Shown here piece by piece: positions 9,417 through 18,792 of a stretch of 64,000 nucleotides of DNA (positions are counted from its first letter, which is position 1; each line of letters starts with the position of its first letter). This stretch comes from Hyphomicrobiales bacterium (GTDB lineage: Bacteria; Pseudomonadota; Alphaproteobacteria; Rhizobiales; JAJFHR01): the NCBI GenBank assembly GCA_021775475.1, contig JAJFHS010000022.1, positions 1 to 64,000 on the forward strand. Reading direction: 5' to 3'. A program made the translations under genes and the position numbers. Under the pieces are notes generated by a model. The model searched no databases, was not told the origin of the DNA, and saw only the letters and a list, made by a program, of their open reading frames with translations.

Positions 9417-9818
9417 ATGGCTGAAAACACCGGTAAAAAGGCCGGTAATATGAAGGCCGGCGATAGCCATCAACCAGACCCGCAAAATGATGATCGGTTG
9501 AAAGCATTGGAAATCCGGTTGCAAGCGGCGCGCGCACGTGGCAAACAAGCAGAGAAACCTCCTTCACGCGGGGTTGCGTTAGGAAAAGCTTTCCGGTTGG
9601 TGAGCGAATTGGTTATCGGCCTCGTTATTGGCGGAGGTATCGGGTGGTATCTGGATCGATGGTTGGGAACAACTCCCATTATGCTGTTGATTTTTTTCAT
9701 TCTCGGTATTGCAGCAGGGGTTCTTAATGTTATGAGAGCCGCACAAAGTTTCGGGGCAGATGCCTCACAGGATGATAGTTCGCTGAAGGGTCTTGATGAT
9801 CATGGCAGCGAAAGGTGA
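9417..9818 (+). CDS. atpI: ATP synthase protein I (AtpI)
   Basis: A 133-residue small membrane protein that assists assembly of the c-ring. It has a charged, probably disordered N-terminal part, then two hydrophobic helices (LVIGLVIGGGIGWYLDRWLG and the MLLIFFILGIAAGVLNVM region) typical of the AtpI/AtpZ family. The frame can be extended to 9327, but that region contains the promoter, and ATG 9417 has a GGGGAT ribosome site. It is the first gene of the F0 operon, 21 bases before atpB. Confidence 0.88.
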   Translation: MAENTGKKAGNMKAGDSHQPDPQNDDRLKALEIRLQAARARGKQAEKPPSRGVALGKAFRLVSELVIGLVIGGGIGWYLDRWLGTTPIMLLIFFILGIAAGVLNVMRAAQSFGADASQDDSSLKGLDDHGSER

Positions 9819-9839
9819 GACAGGCAAAGAGGATAATTC

Positions 9840-10649
9840 GTGGCGACAGATACCAGCGCTGAAGTGGCAGAAGCCGTCCAGGCAGCCGCAGGTCGGGCAG
9901 CAGCAGAAGCTGGCGGCACCGGCATTGATCCCATGCACCAGTTTCAGATTGTCCGGTTGAAGGAATTCAGCCTGTTTGGTTTGGATGTCTCCTTTACCAA
10001 TTCCGCATTGTTCATGGTAATAGCCATATTAGTTGTCAGCGGTGTGATGATCTTAGGGTCGCGCAAAGCCGCTCTGGTGCCATCGCGCATGCAATCGATT
10101 GCCGAGCTTTCATATGAATTTGTTGCCAATATGGTTCGCGATAATGCCGGCAGTGAAGGGTTGAAATATTTTCCCTTTGTTTTCACGCTGTTTATGTTCA
10201 TTCTTGCCAGCAACATGATTGGCATGCTGCCGTATGCATTCACCACAACCAGCCATATAATTATAACTTTTGGTTTGGCCGCTGTGGTTTTTATTGGCGT
10301 GACAATTATCGGTTTTGCCAAAAACGGCATTGGCTATCTCGGATTATTTGTCCCTTCAGGGGTGCCTAAAGCTATGTTGGTGATTTTGGTACCGATTGAA
10401 ATTATTTCATACCTCACCCGGCCTGTCAGTCTGTCTGTACGTTTGTTTGCAAATATGATGGCCGGGCATACGATGCTCAAGGTTTTTGCCGGGTTTGTCA
10501 TCTCTCTTGGTCTGATCGGCGGTTGGCTGCCTCTGGGCTTTATGGTCGCTCTTACCGGACTTGAAGTGATGATCGCGTTTCTGCAGGCCTATGTTTTCGC
10601 TATCCTGTCCTGCATCTATCTCAATGATGCTCTGCACATGCATCATTAA
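9840..10649 (+). CDS. atpB: F0F1 ATP synthase subunit a
   Basis: The 269-residue membrane subunit that forms the proton half-channels against the c-ring. It has five to six hydrophobic helices and the essential arginine within YLTRPVSLSVRLFANMMAGH, followed by the C-terminal GLEVMIAFLQAYVFAILSCIYL helix. The start is GTG at 9840 with AGAGGA upstream. The N-terminus has an Ala-rich extension before the MHQFQIVRL segment. Confidence 0.96.
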   Translation: MATDTSAEVAEAVQAAAGRAAAEAGGTGIDPMHQFQIVRLKEFSLFGLDVSFTNSALFMVIAILVVSGVMILGSRKAALVPSRMQSIAELSYEFVANMVRDNAGSEGLKYFPFVFTLFMFILASNMIGMLPYAFTTTSHIIITFGLAAVVFIGVTIIGFAKNGIGYLGLFVPSGVPKAMLVILVPIEIISYLTRPVSLSVRLFANMMAGHTMLKVFAGFVISLGLIGGWLPLGFMVALTGLEVMIAFLQAYVFAILSCIYLNDALHMHH

Positions 10650-10709
10650 AAAATACAGTAATTGAAAAACACGTATACTTAACCATTGATCTAAAAAGGA
10701 GAATTCATA

Positions 10710-10937
10710 ATGGAAGCAGAAGCTGCAAAGCTCATCGGTGCTGGTCTTGCCGCAATTTCACTGGCGGGTGCCGGTGTTGGCATTGGTCATATTTTTGGTA
10801 ACTATCTGGCAGGCGCTCTGCGCAATCCATCTGCCGCCCAAAGCCAGTTCCCCAACCTTCTTCTCGGCTTTGCCCTGGCAGAAGCAACCGGCCTGTTTGG
10901 TCTGGTGGTTGCCCTGATTATCCTGTTCGTATTCTAA
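10710..10937 (+). CDS. atpE: F0F1 ATP synthase subunit c
   Basis: A 75-residue proteolipid of two transmembrane helices joined by the polar loop RNPSAAQ. The ion-binding carboxylate is the Glu in [13 protein letters not shown], on the second helix. AAAAGGAG lies seven to nine bases before the ATG and is one of the strongest ribosome sites in the operon, as expected for a subunit needed in about ten or more copies. Confidence 0.97.
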   Translation: MEAEAAKLIGAGLAAISLAGAGVGIGHIFGNYLAGALRNPSAAQSQFPNLLLGFALAEATGLFGLVVALIILFVF

Positions 10938-10954
10938 TTGATCCGATAACGTTA

Positions 10955-11005
10955 ATCCCCGGAAATTTGCTTAATCGCTGGCGACCGGGGATAGTGTTTT
11001 TGGGT
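10955..11005 (+). terminator. Hairpin with T-rich tail between atpE and the b' gene
   Basis: ATCCCCGG (10955-10962) pairs with CCGGGGAT (10985-10992), and a T-rich stretch (GTGTTTTTGGGTTTT) follows. It may act as a partial terminator or as a 3' stabiliser that raises atpE transcript relative to the b-subunit genes. Confidence 0.5.
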
Positions 11006-11077
11006 TTTAAGATGCAGTATCGAGAATTTGGATAATCCTGTTCTTCGGTGCTGTGATGGAATTTATGAGGGCTTAAC

Positions 11078-11563
11078 ATGCCTCAATTGGATTTTACAAC
11101 TTTTGCTCCCCAGTTGGCCTGGCTGGTCATCACGTTTGTGGCACTGTATCTGTTTTTGGGCAGGGTAGCCCTGCCACGCATTGGTGGCATTATTGAACAG
11201 CGCCGCGACAGGATTGCCGATGATCTTGATGAAGCGGCTCGCTTCAAGGCGCAAACGGACGATGCAATTGCAGCCTATGAGGCTTCATTGGCAGCGGCCA
11301 AAGCCAAGGCTTCGGGCATAGCGCAAGAAACCCGCGATGCACTCAGTGCTGAAACCGACAAAGAGCGCATCAAGGTTGAGGACATGCTGGGCGAAAAAGC
11401 CCGGCAGGCTGAGGAGCGCATTGCCAAAACCAAGAAACAGGCTGTGGCAAATATAAAAGAAGTAGCAGTAGAAACAGCACAAGCCGTCGTGCAAAAGCTG
11501 ATTGGTGCGAAGGTTACCAAAAAATCAGCCAGTGCGTCGGTAACAGGTGTTATGGGTAAATAA
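11078..11563 (+). CDS. atpG: F0F1 ATP synthase subunit b' (AtpF')
   Basis: A 161-residue peripheral-stalk subunit with one N-terminal membrane helix (LAWLVITFVALYLFLGRVALP) and a long charged helix rich in Ala, Glu and Lys. Photosynthetic bacteria and alphaproteobacteria carry two diverged b genes; this first copy after atpE is the b' form by position. It is often named atpG or atpF2 in related genomes, so the symbol is a naming convention. A 140-base gap with a hairpin separates it from atpE. Confidence 0.9.
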   Translation: MPQLDFTTFAPQLAWLVITFVALYLFLGRVALPRIGGIIEQRRDRIADDLDEAARFKAQTDDAIAAYEASLAAAKAKASGIAQETRDALSAETDKERIKVEDMLGEKARQAEERIAKTKKQAVANIKEVAVETAQAVVQKLIGAKVTKKSASASVTGVMGK

Positions 11564-11583
11564 CGAAACGGGCTTTGAGATAG

Positions 11584-12069
11584 ATGTTACAAGATCCTAC
11601 CTTTTGGACTGCAATAGCCTTTGCAGGTTTTGTTCTGGTTTTGCTGTATGTCAAACTGCCAGCTGTGGTCGGCAAACTGCTGGATGATCGCGCCAGCGCC
11701 ATTCGCCTGGAGCTGGAAGAAGCCCGAAATTTACGTGAGCAGGCACAATCTGTTCTGGCTGATTACGAGCGCCGCCAGCGTCAGGCCGAAAAAGAAGCCG
11801 AGAACATTATTGTCCAGGCAAAAGCCGAAGCTGAGCGCCTGGCCGATGAAACCCGCACCAAGCTCGAGGCTTCTCTTGAGCGCCGCATGAAGCTGGCTGA
11901 GGACAAAATTGCCCAGGCCGAAGTTCAGGCGTTAAAAGAAGTGCGTATTCAAGCGGCAGAAATCGCCATCGCCGCTGCCGGTAAAATCATCACCGATGAT
12001 TTTACCGCAAAAGATGCGTCTTCCCTCGTTGATTCAAACATCAAAGACCTGAAAAAGGCGCTTAACTGA
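11584..12069 (+). CDS. atpF: F0F1 ATP synthase subunit b
   Basis: A 161-residue stator subunit with an N-terminal membrane helix (TAIAFAGFVLVLLYVKLP) and a long coiled-coil domain (LEEARNLREQAQSVLADYERRQ and onward). It ends with the Ala-rich segment that contacts subunit delta. It starts 20 bases after the b' gene and closes the F0 operon. The F1 genes are not in the window, as usual for alphaproteobacteria, which keep F0 and F1 in separate operons. Confidence 0.94.
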   Translation: MLQDPTFWTAIAFAGFVLVLLYVKLPAVVGKLLDDRASAIRLELEEARNLREQAQSVLADYERRQRQAEKEAENIIVQAKAEAERLADETRTKLEASLERRMKLAEDKIAQAEVQALKEVRIQAAEIAIAAAGKIITDDFTAKDASSLVDSNIKDLKKALN

Positions 12070-12087
12070 ACGTCACAACCGTTTTGA

Positions 12088-12113
12088 AGCGTGTCCGTTT
12101 TAACGGACACGCT
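12088..12113. terminator. Bidirectional hairpin between atpF and the convergent secreted-protein gene
   Basis: A perfect 12-bp stem (AGCGTGTCCGTT / AACGGACACGCT) with a two-base centre, placed exactly between the atpF stop and the stop of the minus-strand gene. It probably ends transcription from both sides, although the T tract is weak on either strand. Confidence 0.7.
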
Positions 12114-12593
12114 CTAATTTCCGTCAGGTTCGAGTTGTTTGAATATCTCGTCAGAAGTTTTTGAATCGCCGCGATATTGATATCCGCGATCATATTCATA
12201 ACCTCCGTCATAGGCATAGCCAGGGTCATAGTAATAGCTCGGCCCATAACCATATCCAAAATCATATCCATAATTGCTGTACGGCGAATAAAACGGGCTG
12301 CCGCCGTAGTAATAAGATGGATAATAAGATCCAAAGCCTATGCTTAAATCAAATCCGCGCCGATAATATCCCCGTCGATATCCGCGATTGCGATACCCGC
12401 GATTGCGATAACGGTGACCTCGGTGATATTTCCGCCCGCGCTTTCCCACTTTTGTGGCAGTAATTGCGGATGTGGAAATATTATCCGTGACGCCTTTGGC
12501 AACGCTCATGGGCACAGCTTGAGCCGGGGAAAATGCACCAGCCAGAAAAACCACTGACAGGGCCGCCGGTATTGTTGAAAGTATTTTCTTCAT
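12114..12593 (-). CDS. Gly/Tyr-rich secreted protein of unknown function
   Basis: A 159-residue protein with a clear signal peptide (MKKILSTIPAALSVVFLAG..., cleavage after AQA near residue 26). A basic stretch with tandem YRNRG/YRRG units follows, then a Tyr/Gly/Ser/Pro-rich segment and a short acidic tail. The DNA of the basic part contains a tandem 15-base repeat. The start at 12593 has AAAGGAG seven bases upstream; a longer frame to 12671 lacks this. Similar low-complexity envelope proteins occur in Hyphomicrobiales, but I cannot assign a function. Confidence 0.75.
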   Translation of the reverse strand: MKKILSTIPAALSVVFLAGAFSPAQAVPMSVAKGVTDNISTSAITATKVGKRGRKYHRGHRYRNRGYRNRGYRRGYYRRGFDLSIGFGSYYPSYYYGGSPFYSPYSNYGYDFGYGYGPSYYYDPGYAYDGGYEYDRGYQYRGDSKTSDEIFKQLEPDGN

Positions 12594-12923
12594 GATGGTA
12601 CTCCTTTGCCAATCAGATTTACCCCCAATCCTTCTTTTCATATGGTAGGTGGCTAAGTGAAGTACAAGCAAATCAGTTTCCGCGCACCATTTCGTGAGCG
12701 GTAAGGAGAACGGCGTTTTTCGTTGCTGTGATGGGTGGCTGTATAACTATCCAACCCTGTCATCTCCGCGCAGGCGGAGATCTTCTGTCGGCATTTCTCG
12801 GGTTGTGAGAAGATTCCCGCCTGCGCGGGAATGACAATAAAAGAGGCCCTATAAAACCAGACAGGAGTGGCTCAAGGCCGGAGCTATGCGACTGCCCCCC
12901 CGGCATTGAGTTCCCTCCAGGTT
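12594..12923. other. Gene-free gap between the secreted-protein gene and gcvP
   Basis: Contains the promoter region of the secreted-protein gene on the minus strand and a palindromic repeat at 12758-12836. The C/T-rich remainder next to the gcvP stop carries no recognised gene. Confidence 0.6.
12758..12836. repeat. 79-bp intergenic palindromic repeat
   Basis: The ends are TGTCATCTCCGCGCAGGCGG and an inverted partner reading CCGCCTGCGCGGGAATGACA, with AGATCTTCT/AGAAGAT pairing further in. This architecture, with TGTCAT ends and a GC-rich stem, is typical of small non-coding palindromic elements scattered between genes in alphaproteobacteria. Its stem sequence differs from the 116-bp family found elsewhere in the window. 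Confidence 0.75.
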
Positions 12924-15839
12924 TTATTCAGCAGCTTCCTCATAGGCCGATAGAGGCGGGCACGAACAAACGAGATTGCGATCACCATAGACATTGTCAA
13001 CCCGGCCCACAGGTGGCCAGTATTTGTCTCCGCGCTCTGTTCCCAGCGGGAAGAAGGCCTGTTCGCGAGAATAAGGCAATTCCCAGGCACTGATCAATAA
13101 GCTATGGGTGTGGGGTGAGTTTTTGATCACATTATTTTCACGATCCGCTTTACCTTCTTCCACTTCGGCGATCTCGCGACGAATCGAAATCAGGGCATCA
13201 CAGAACAGATCAAGCTCGCGCTTTGATTCGCTTTCTGTCGGCTCAATCATCAGAGTTTCGGGCACCGGCCACGACATCGTCGGCGAATGAAAGCCATAAT
13301 CAGCCAGGCGCTTTGCCACATCTTCAACCGTAATCCCGCACGCTTCTTTTATCTGACGTAGATCAATGATGCATTCGTGGGCAACAAATCCACCCGGCCC
13401 GGTATAAACAATCGGGAAATGTGGATTAAGCCGTTTGGCAATGTAATTGGCGTTGAGAATGGCAACCTGCGTTGCTTTTTTCAGGCCCTGTTCACCCATC
13501 ATGGCAATATAGGCCCAGGAAATCGGCAGGATTGACGCCGATCCCCACGGAGCTGCCGAAATCTGGCCAACGGTTTTGCCCCCGGCAGCTGCCGGATTAA
13601 CCCCTTCAACCACGGTGTGGTCAGGTGCAAACGGGGCCAGGTGAGCTTTGAGACCAATCGGACCCACACCGGGGCCGCCACCGCCATGGGGGATGCAGAA
13701 AGTCTTGTGCAGGTTCATATGGCAGACATCAGCACCAATGTCGGCCGGTTTAACCAGGCCCACAAGCGCATTGAGATTGGCACCGTCAAAATAGACCTGA
13801 CCGCCATTGTCGTGGATAATCTGACAAATGTCCTGAATGGTTTCTTCAAAAACCCCGTGGGTTGAGGGATATGTGATCATCAGCGCGGCCAAGTTGTCCT
13901 TGTGCGCTTCAGCCTTGGCGCGCAGATCATCTATATCCACATTGCCATTGTCATCACATCCCACCACCTTGACTGTCATGCCCGCCATCGCCGCGCTGGC
14001 TGGATTGGTGCCGTGCGCAGATGAGGGGATAAGACAGATATCTCTTTGGCCCTGGCCAATGCTGTTGAGGTAATTACGAATGGTCAACAGACCGGCAAAT
14101 TCGCCCTGACTGCCGGCATTTGGTTGCAATGAGACTGCATCAAACCCGGTAATCGCGCACAACATGGACTCAAACTCCTCAAACAGCTGCTGATAGCCTT
14201 GCGTCTGGTCCAGCGGTGCAAAGGGATGCATGTGGGAGAAATTGCGGAAAGTGATCGGGATCATTTCCGTGGTGGCATTGAGTTTCATGGTGCACGAGCC
14301 CAGCGGGATCATGGAGCGATCGAGAGAAATATCCTTGACCTGAAGCTGGCGGATATAACGCAAAAGTTCGGTTTCGCTGTGATGAAGCTTGAAAATCGGA
14401 TGAGTGAGAAATTCGCTGGTGCGCTGCAGGTCGACTGGAATATTCTCGCCCACAACTTCGTCTATCTCATCAATTGAAATACGCGACAAGGCATCGGTGG
14501 CAAAACAGGTCCACAGACGTTCGAGTTCAACGCGGCGAGTAACCTCGTCAAACGAAATGCCTAAGTGATTGGCGTCAATTACGCGCAGGTTTATGCGCTT
14601 TTCGCGCGCTTTGGCGGCAATTCGGTTGGCTTGTCCCGGCACATGAATTGTCACCGTATCAAAGAAACTCTCACTTACAACTTCATAGCCCAGCTGTTGA
14701 AGGCCGTTGCTAAGGATCTGGGTCATGCGGTGGACCCGGCGGGCCATTTTCAAAACCCCCTCGGCGCCGTGATAAACCGCAAAGAAACCGGCAATCACAG
14801 CCAGCAAAACCTGTGCTGTACAAATGTTGCTGGTGGCCTTGTCGCGCCTGATGTGTTGTTCGCGAGTTTGTAAAGCCATGCGCAAGGCCCGGTTGCCCTG
14901 ATTGCCCTGAGTATCAATGGAGACACCGATGATGCGACCGGGAATGGTGCGTTTGTAGTCTGATTTGGTGGCAAAAAAGGCTGCATGTGGCCCGCCATAG
15001 CCCATAGGCACGCCAAAACGCTGAGACGAGCCAATAGCAATGTCAGCACCAAATTCAGCCGGAGGTTTTAGCAATGCCAGGCTAAGGAGATCACAAGCCA
15101 TAATGGCAAAGGCTTTATGTTCATGCAGAGCGTCAATAACGCTTTGAAAATTAATCACCTTGCCGCTGGAGCCGGGGTAGGACAAAAGTGCTGCAAAGAC
15201 GTCAGCCGCCACAAGGTCTGTGGTTGGATCACCAATCTTGACATCATAGCCAAAGGCGCGTGCGCGCGTTTCAATCACAGCGATGGTCTGGGGGTGGGTG
15301 TCTTCGTCGACGAAAAATAGGTTGGATTTGCTTTTACCGGCCCGTTTGGCCATTGCCATGGCTTCAGCCGCCGCCGTGCCTTCATCCAGCAGGGAAGCAT
15401 TGGCAAGATCAAAACCGGTAAAATCCTGAACCATCTGCTGATAATTAAGCAGCGCTTCCAGCCGGCCTTGAGAGACTTCGGCCTGATAAGGCGTGTATGC
15501 GGTGTACCAGCCGGGATTTTCCAGCACATTGCGTAAAATCACTTTAGGCGTAACCGTACCGTAATAACCGGTGCCGATCATGCAGGTGAAAACCTCGTTA
15601 CGGTCTGCCATTTTGCGCAGGTAAGACAAAGCCTCGCGCTCGCTTTTTGCCGGTGGTGTGGCAATTGGCTCTTTCAGGCGAATTTTTTCAGGAACAATTT
15701 TGTCCATGAGGTCATCGAGGGATGTTGCCCCCAAAGTACCCAGCATTTCATCTATTGAAGCTTCGCGCGGGCCGATGTGACGGGGAATAAAATTGGCACC
15801 TGGCTCCAGCTCCACCAGCGATGGACGTTTTTCGGACAT
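12924..15839 (-). CDS. gcvP: Glycine dehydrogenase (decarboxylating), P-protein
   Basis: PLP enzyme of the glycine cleavage system; it decarboxylates glycine and passes the aminomethyl group to the lipoyl arm of GcvH. The 971-residue single-chain form contains both halves that are separate genes in some bacteria. The PLP lysine is in MNLHKTFCIPHGGGGPG (about residue 710). The N-terminus shows the ARHIG-like element FIPRHIGPREASIDEML. It is last in the gcvT-gcvH-gcvP operon, 29 bases after gcvH. Confidence 0.97.
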   Translation of the reverse strand: MSEKRPSLVELEPGANFIPRHIGPREASIDEMLGTLGATSLDDLMDKIVPEKIRLKEPIATPPAKSEREALSYLRKMADRNEVFTCMIGTGYYGTVTPKVILRNVLENPGWYTAYTPYQAEVSQGRLEALLNYQQMVQDFTGFDLANASLLDEGTAAAEAMAMAKRAGKSKSNLFFVDEDTHPQTIAVIETRARAFGYDVKIGDPTTDLVAADVFAALLSYPGSSGKVINFQSVIDALHEHKAFAIMACDLLSLALLKPPAEFGADIAIGSSQRFGVPMGYGGPHAAFFATKSDYKRTIPGRIIGVSIDTQGNQGNRALRMALQTREQHIRRDKATSNICTAQVLLAVIAGFFAVYHGAEGVLKMARRVHRMTQILSNGLQQLGYEVVSESFFDTVTIHVPGQANRIAAKAREKRINLRVIDANHLGISFDEVTRRVELERLWTCFATDALSRISIDEIDEVVGENIPVDLQRTSEFLTHPIFKLHHSETELLRYIRQLQVKDISLDRSMIPLGSCTMKLNATTEMIPITFRNFSHMHPFAPLDQTQGYQQLFEEFESMLCAITGFDAVSLQPNAGSQGEFAGLLTIRNYLNSIGQGQRDICLIPSSAHGTNPASAAMAGMTVKVVGCDDNGNVDIDDLRAKAEAHKDNLAALMITYPSTHGVFEETIQDICQIIHDNGGQVYFDGANLNALVGLVKPADIGADVCHMNLHKTFCIPHGGGGPGVGPIGLKAHLAPFAPDHTVVEGVNPAAAGGKTVGQISAAPWGSASILPISWAYIAMMGEQGLKKATQVAILNANYIAKRLNPHFPIVYTGPGGFVAHECIIDLRQIKEACGITVEDVAKRLADYGFHSPTMSWPVPETLMIEPTESESKRELDLFCDALISIRREIAEVEEGKADRENNVIKNSPHTHSLLISAWELPYSREQAFFPLGTERGDKYWPPVGRVDNVYGDRNLVCSCPPLSAYEEAAE

Positions 15840-15868
15840 TGATTTCTCCTGGGTCGTGAATTTTGGTT

Positions 15869-16246
15869 TTATGATTGCGACGCAACGAGTGCCTTGTAGG
15901 CATCTTCATCCATCAACTCATCGAGCTCAGACGCCTTGCTCAATTTGATCTTCATGAACCAGCCATTGCCCATCGGATCGGAATTAACCCCGGTTGGCTC
16001 ATCTTCGAGAGCAGTGTTGACTTCAACAATTTCACCCGACACCGGGGCGTAAATTTCGCTTGCCGCTTTAACTGACTCCACCACAGCGGCATCTTCGCCT
16101 TGCTCAAAACTTGCTCCCACTTCTGGCAGTTCAACAAACACCACATCACCCAGCTGGCTTTGGGCGAAATCGGTAATGCCGACAGTAGCGATGTCACCAT
16201 CGACGCGGATATATTCATGATCTTCGGTGTATTTGATATTGCTCAT
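15869..16246 (-). CDS. gcvH: Glycine cleavage system H protein
   Basis: A 125-residue lipoyl carrier that shuttles the aminomethyl intermediate between GcvP, GcvT and lipoamide dehydrogenase. The lipoylated lysine lies in [17 protein letters not shown] (about residue 60). The whole length aligns with the small all-beta family ([22 protein letters not shown] at the start). It is 35 bases downstream of gcvT. Confidence 0.97.
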   Translation of the reverse strand: MSNIKYTEDHEYIRVDGDIATVGITDFAQSQLGDVVFVELPEVGASFEQGEDAAVVESVKAASEIYAPVSGEIVEVNTALEDEPTGVNSDPMGNGWFMKIKLSKASELDELMDEDAYKALVASQS

Positions 16247-16281
16247 TGTTTTTTCCCTCCAATTTACATTTACAACTGATT

Positions 16282-17427
16282 TTAAACTTTTGGTTTTCTG
16301 TAATAGCGTTGCTCAACGAACGGCATCGCCGCTATTTTTGCAGGCATGGTTTTGCCGCGTACAATCAAATCAACCTCACAGCCCGGTGATGAAAACTCCG
16401 GCGATACATAGCCCATGGCAATGGGGCCGCCATACGTGGGGCCAAATCCGCCACTGGTGATAACGCCTACAGTTTCACCGTTTGACTGAATTTCCGTTCC
16501 CTCGCGTGCCGGTGCGCGTGTTTGGGGCACAATGCCCACTCGAATTCTTTTTGGCCCGTTTTCAATTTCCGAGCGCACGCGGCCATAGCCTGGAAAACCG
16601 CCTTCTTCGCGCCGGCGTTTGGCAATGGAAAACATAAGGTCTGCTTCAACCGGGCTGGTGGTTGTATCAATATCGTGGCCATAGAGACATAGACCTGATT
16701 CCAGCCTGAGAGAATCGCGTGCACCAAGACCAATGGCTTCGACGGCTTCGTGAGCAAGCAACAGGCGGGCGAACTCTTCCGCTTGTGGTTCAGGTACAGA
16801 TATTTCATAACCATCTTCACCGGTATAGCCACACCGGCTGATCCAGCAATCGACACCATTAATGTCTGTGCGAATGGCGGTCATAAACCCCATTTCGCTT
16901 GCTTCAGGGCATATGGTGGCAAACATTTCAGCGGCACCCGGTCCCTGGAGTGCCACAAGAGCGCGATCTTCAATGGGCTCAAGGTGAATTCCCGCCGGCA
17001 GGTGTGCTGCAATATGCGCGTAATCACCGTGCTTGCAACCGGCATTGACCACAAGAAACAAGCGGCCATCATCTTCATCATCGACCAGACGCGTGACCAT
17101 CAGATCATCAATAATACCGCCGTCACTATTGAGCAATTGGGTATAGCGGATGCGACCCTTGCCCAACGTCAAAACGGCACCAGGCACCAGCGCTTCAAGA
17201 GCCGCCGCGCAAGTGTCATGATCGGGTCCGGTCAAATAAGCCTGACCCATGTGGGAAACATCAAACAATCCAGCTTTTTCGCGGGTATGATTGTGTTCAC
17301 CCAACACGCCCAGCGGATAACTGACCGGCATATCATAACCGGCAAATGGTACCATTTTGGCACCCAGTTCCACGTGTAAATTATAAAGAGGAGTTCGCAC
17401 GGTTGGGCTGGAATCAGATGTAGTCAT
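16282..17427 (-). CDS. gcvT: Glycine cleavage system T protein (aminomethyltransferase)
   Basis: Tetrahydrofolate-dependent enzyme that releases ammonia and makes 5,10-methylene-THF from the H-protein-bound intermediate. The product is 381 residues. Recognisable parts are [22 protein letters not shown] near the start, [10 protein letters not shown], the [11 protein letters not shown] region and the C-terminal [13 protein letters not shown]. It is the first gene of the operon; a tandem glycine riboswitch lies directly upstream. Confidence 0.96.
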   Translation of the reverse strand: MTTSDSSPTVRTPLYNLHVELGAKMVPFAGYDMPVSYPLGVLGEHNHTREKAGLFDVSHMGQAYLTGPDHDTCAAALEALVPGAVLTLGKGRIRYTQLLNSDGGIIDDLMVTRLVDDEDDGRLFLVVNAGCKHGDYAHIAAHLPAGIHLEPIEDRALVALQGPGAAEMFATICPEASEMGFMTAIRTDINGVDCWISRCGYTGEDGYEISVPEPQAEEFARLLLAHEAVEAIGLGARDSLRLESGLCLYGHDIDTTTSPVEADLMFSIAKRRREEGGFPGYGRVRSEIENGPKRIRVGIVPQTRAPAREGTEIQSNGETVGVITSGGFGPTYGGPIAMGYVSPEFSSPGCEVDLIVRGKTMPAKIAAMPFVEQRYYRKPKV

Positions 17428-17459
17428 TTTTTTGGTCCTGCGTCACTATTGAGCCCGCC

Positions 17460-17475
17460 GCACCAAAATCGGTGC
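17460..17475 (-). promoter_or_regulatory. Small hairpin between the glycine riboswitch and gcvT
   Basis: GCACC and GGTGC form a five-base-pair stem between the second aptamer and the gcvT ribosome site. It may be part of the expression platform. No T tract follows on the gcvT strand, so control of translation is as likely as termination. Confidence 0.35.
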
Positions 17476-17478
17476 AGC

Positions 17479-17689
17479 TAGAAGCCCCCTCTGTCGCAGA
17501 ACCTGAGAGATTCCGGTAATCCAACTAATATTAAGTTCAATTACCTTACCCCGTCGGTGAGCACATACGGCGAAATCTGCCGTTACACTACTTTCCAGAG
17601 TCCCATCCACCTGCGGTCCGTTTGCCTGAGAGTTTCCGGGGCGGTTGCTCCTTCGGCGCCGGGTATCTTACCCGATCTCTCCCACAGGT
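17479..17689 (-). promoter_or_regulatory. Tandem glycine riboswitch controlling gcvT-gcvH-gcvP
   Basis: Reading the minus strand, the first aptamer starts with GGAGAGATC and contains CCGAAGGAGCAA and the core AACTCTCAGGCAAA, ending with GGGACTCTGGA. A second aptamer with GACGGGGTAAGG and the core AATCTCTCAGGTTC follows directly. Two such CTCTCAGG cores in series are the hallmark of the double-aptamer glycine riboswitch. Glycine binding normally turns on the cleavage operon, which matches the gene downstream. The boundaries are approximate. Confidence 0.9.
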
Positions 17690-17826
17690 TTCATCTGAAT
17701 GTTTTTATCGACATAGCCCAAGGCAATGCCTATAGAGGATTTATAGGAACAACCTTGTGTGTGTCAAGCTGTCGCAGGGTTGTGGTAAAATCAATGTGAA
17801 CAGAAAATGTTGGGCATAATTTAACG

Positions 17827-18792
17827 ATGGCGCAATCCAGGCCCCTTTTGAAAATTATTATGTGTGCACCGCGCGGGTTTTGTGCTGGCGTTGATCGGGC
17901 TATTCAGATTGTTGAACTGGCGCTGCAAAAATTTGGTGCGCCGGTTTATGTGCGCCATGAGATTGTTCACAACAAATATGTGGTGGAGGACCTCAAGGCC
18001 AAGGGGGCGGTTTTCGTTGAAGAACTCCATGAAATTCCCGAAACCCGCCAGCCGGTTATTTTCTCAGCCCACGGGGTGGCAAAATCCGTACCTGAAGAAG
18101 CTCAAACCCGCAATATGTTCTACCTTGATGCCACCTGTCCGCTGGTGTCCAAGGTACACAACGAAGCTGAACGCCTGTGGGGGCAGGGTTTTGAGATTAT
18201 TCTTATCGGCCACAAGGGCCACGCGGAAGTTATCGGCACCATGGGGCAATTGCCCCACGGCGCTGTGACACTGATTGAAACTCTGCAGGATGTGGAAAAA
18301 CTCACACCAAAAAAACCCGAGACACTTGCCTTTGTTACTCAAACCACATTGTCGGTTGACGATACGGCTGAAATTGTTGCTGCTCTGAAACAGCGTTTTC
18401 CTGCCATCCAGTCGCCGCGCAAGGAAGATATCTGTTATGCCACCACCAACCGCCAGGCGGCGGTAAAAGAGATTGCCGGGGCTTGCGATGCCTTGATCGT
18501 GGTGGGATCCCCCAACAGTTCAAACTCACAACGTCTGGTTGATGTCGCTGAAGGTGCGGGTTGCCAAAAGGCGTGGTTGATACAAAGCGCTGAAGAACTG
18601 GACTGGTCGAGATTTGCCGACATTTCAACATTGGGAATTACGGCGGGCGCATCTGCCCCGGAAATTCTTGTTGAAGAGATTATTAGCGTATTGAAACAGC
18701 GATTTGAGGTCAGCGTCGAAGTGGTAAGAACCGCAAATGAATCAATTTTCTTCAAGCTGCCGCGCCAGTTGCGCAGCGATGCGGCCGAATAA
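17827..18792 (+). CDS. ispH: 4-hydroxy-3-methylbut-2-enyl diphosphate reductase
   Basis: Last enzyme of the MEP isoprenoid pathway; makes IPP and DMAPP using a [4Fe-4S] cluster. The 321-residue protein has cluster cysteines in [10 protein letters not shown] (C13), [10 protein letters not shown] (about 106) and ICYATTNRQ (about 203). The substrate-binding histidines of the HEIVHN and SAHGVAKSV segments and the [13 protein letters not shown] loop are also present. thrB follows with no gap. Confidence 0.97.
   Translation: MAQSRPLLKIIMCAPRGFCAGVDRAIQIVELALQKFGAPVYVRHEIVHNKYVVEDLKAKGAVFVEELHEIPETRQPVIFSAHGVAKSVPEEAQTRNMFYLDATCPLVSKVHNEAERLWGQGFEIILIGHKGHAEVIGTMGQLPHGAVTLIETLQDVEKLTPKKPETLAFVTQTTLSVDDTAEIVAALKQRFPAIQSPRKEDICYATTNRQAAVKEIAGACDALIVVGSPNSSNSQRLVDVAEGAGCQKAWLIQSAEELDWSRFADISTLGITAGASAPEILVEEIISVLKQRFEVSVEVVRTANESIFFKLPRQLRSDAAE

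Noticed and set aside
12758-12836. Possible CRISPR unit or attachment site
   Set aside because: It is a single hairpin-type repeat with no regular spacers and no integrase or cas gene nearby.
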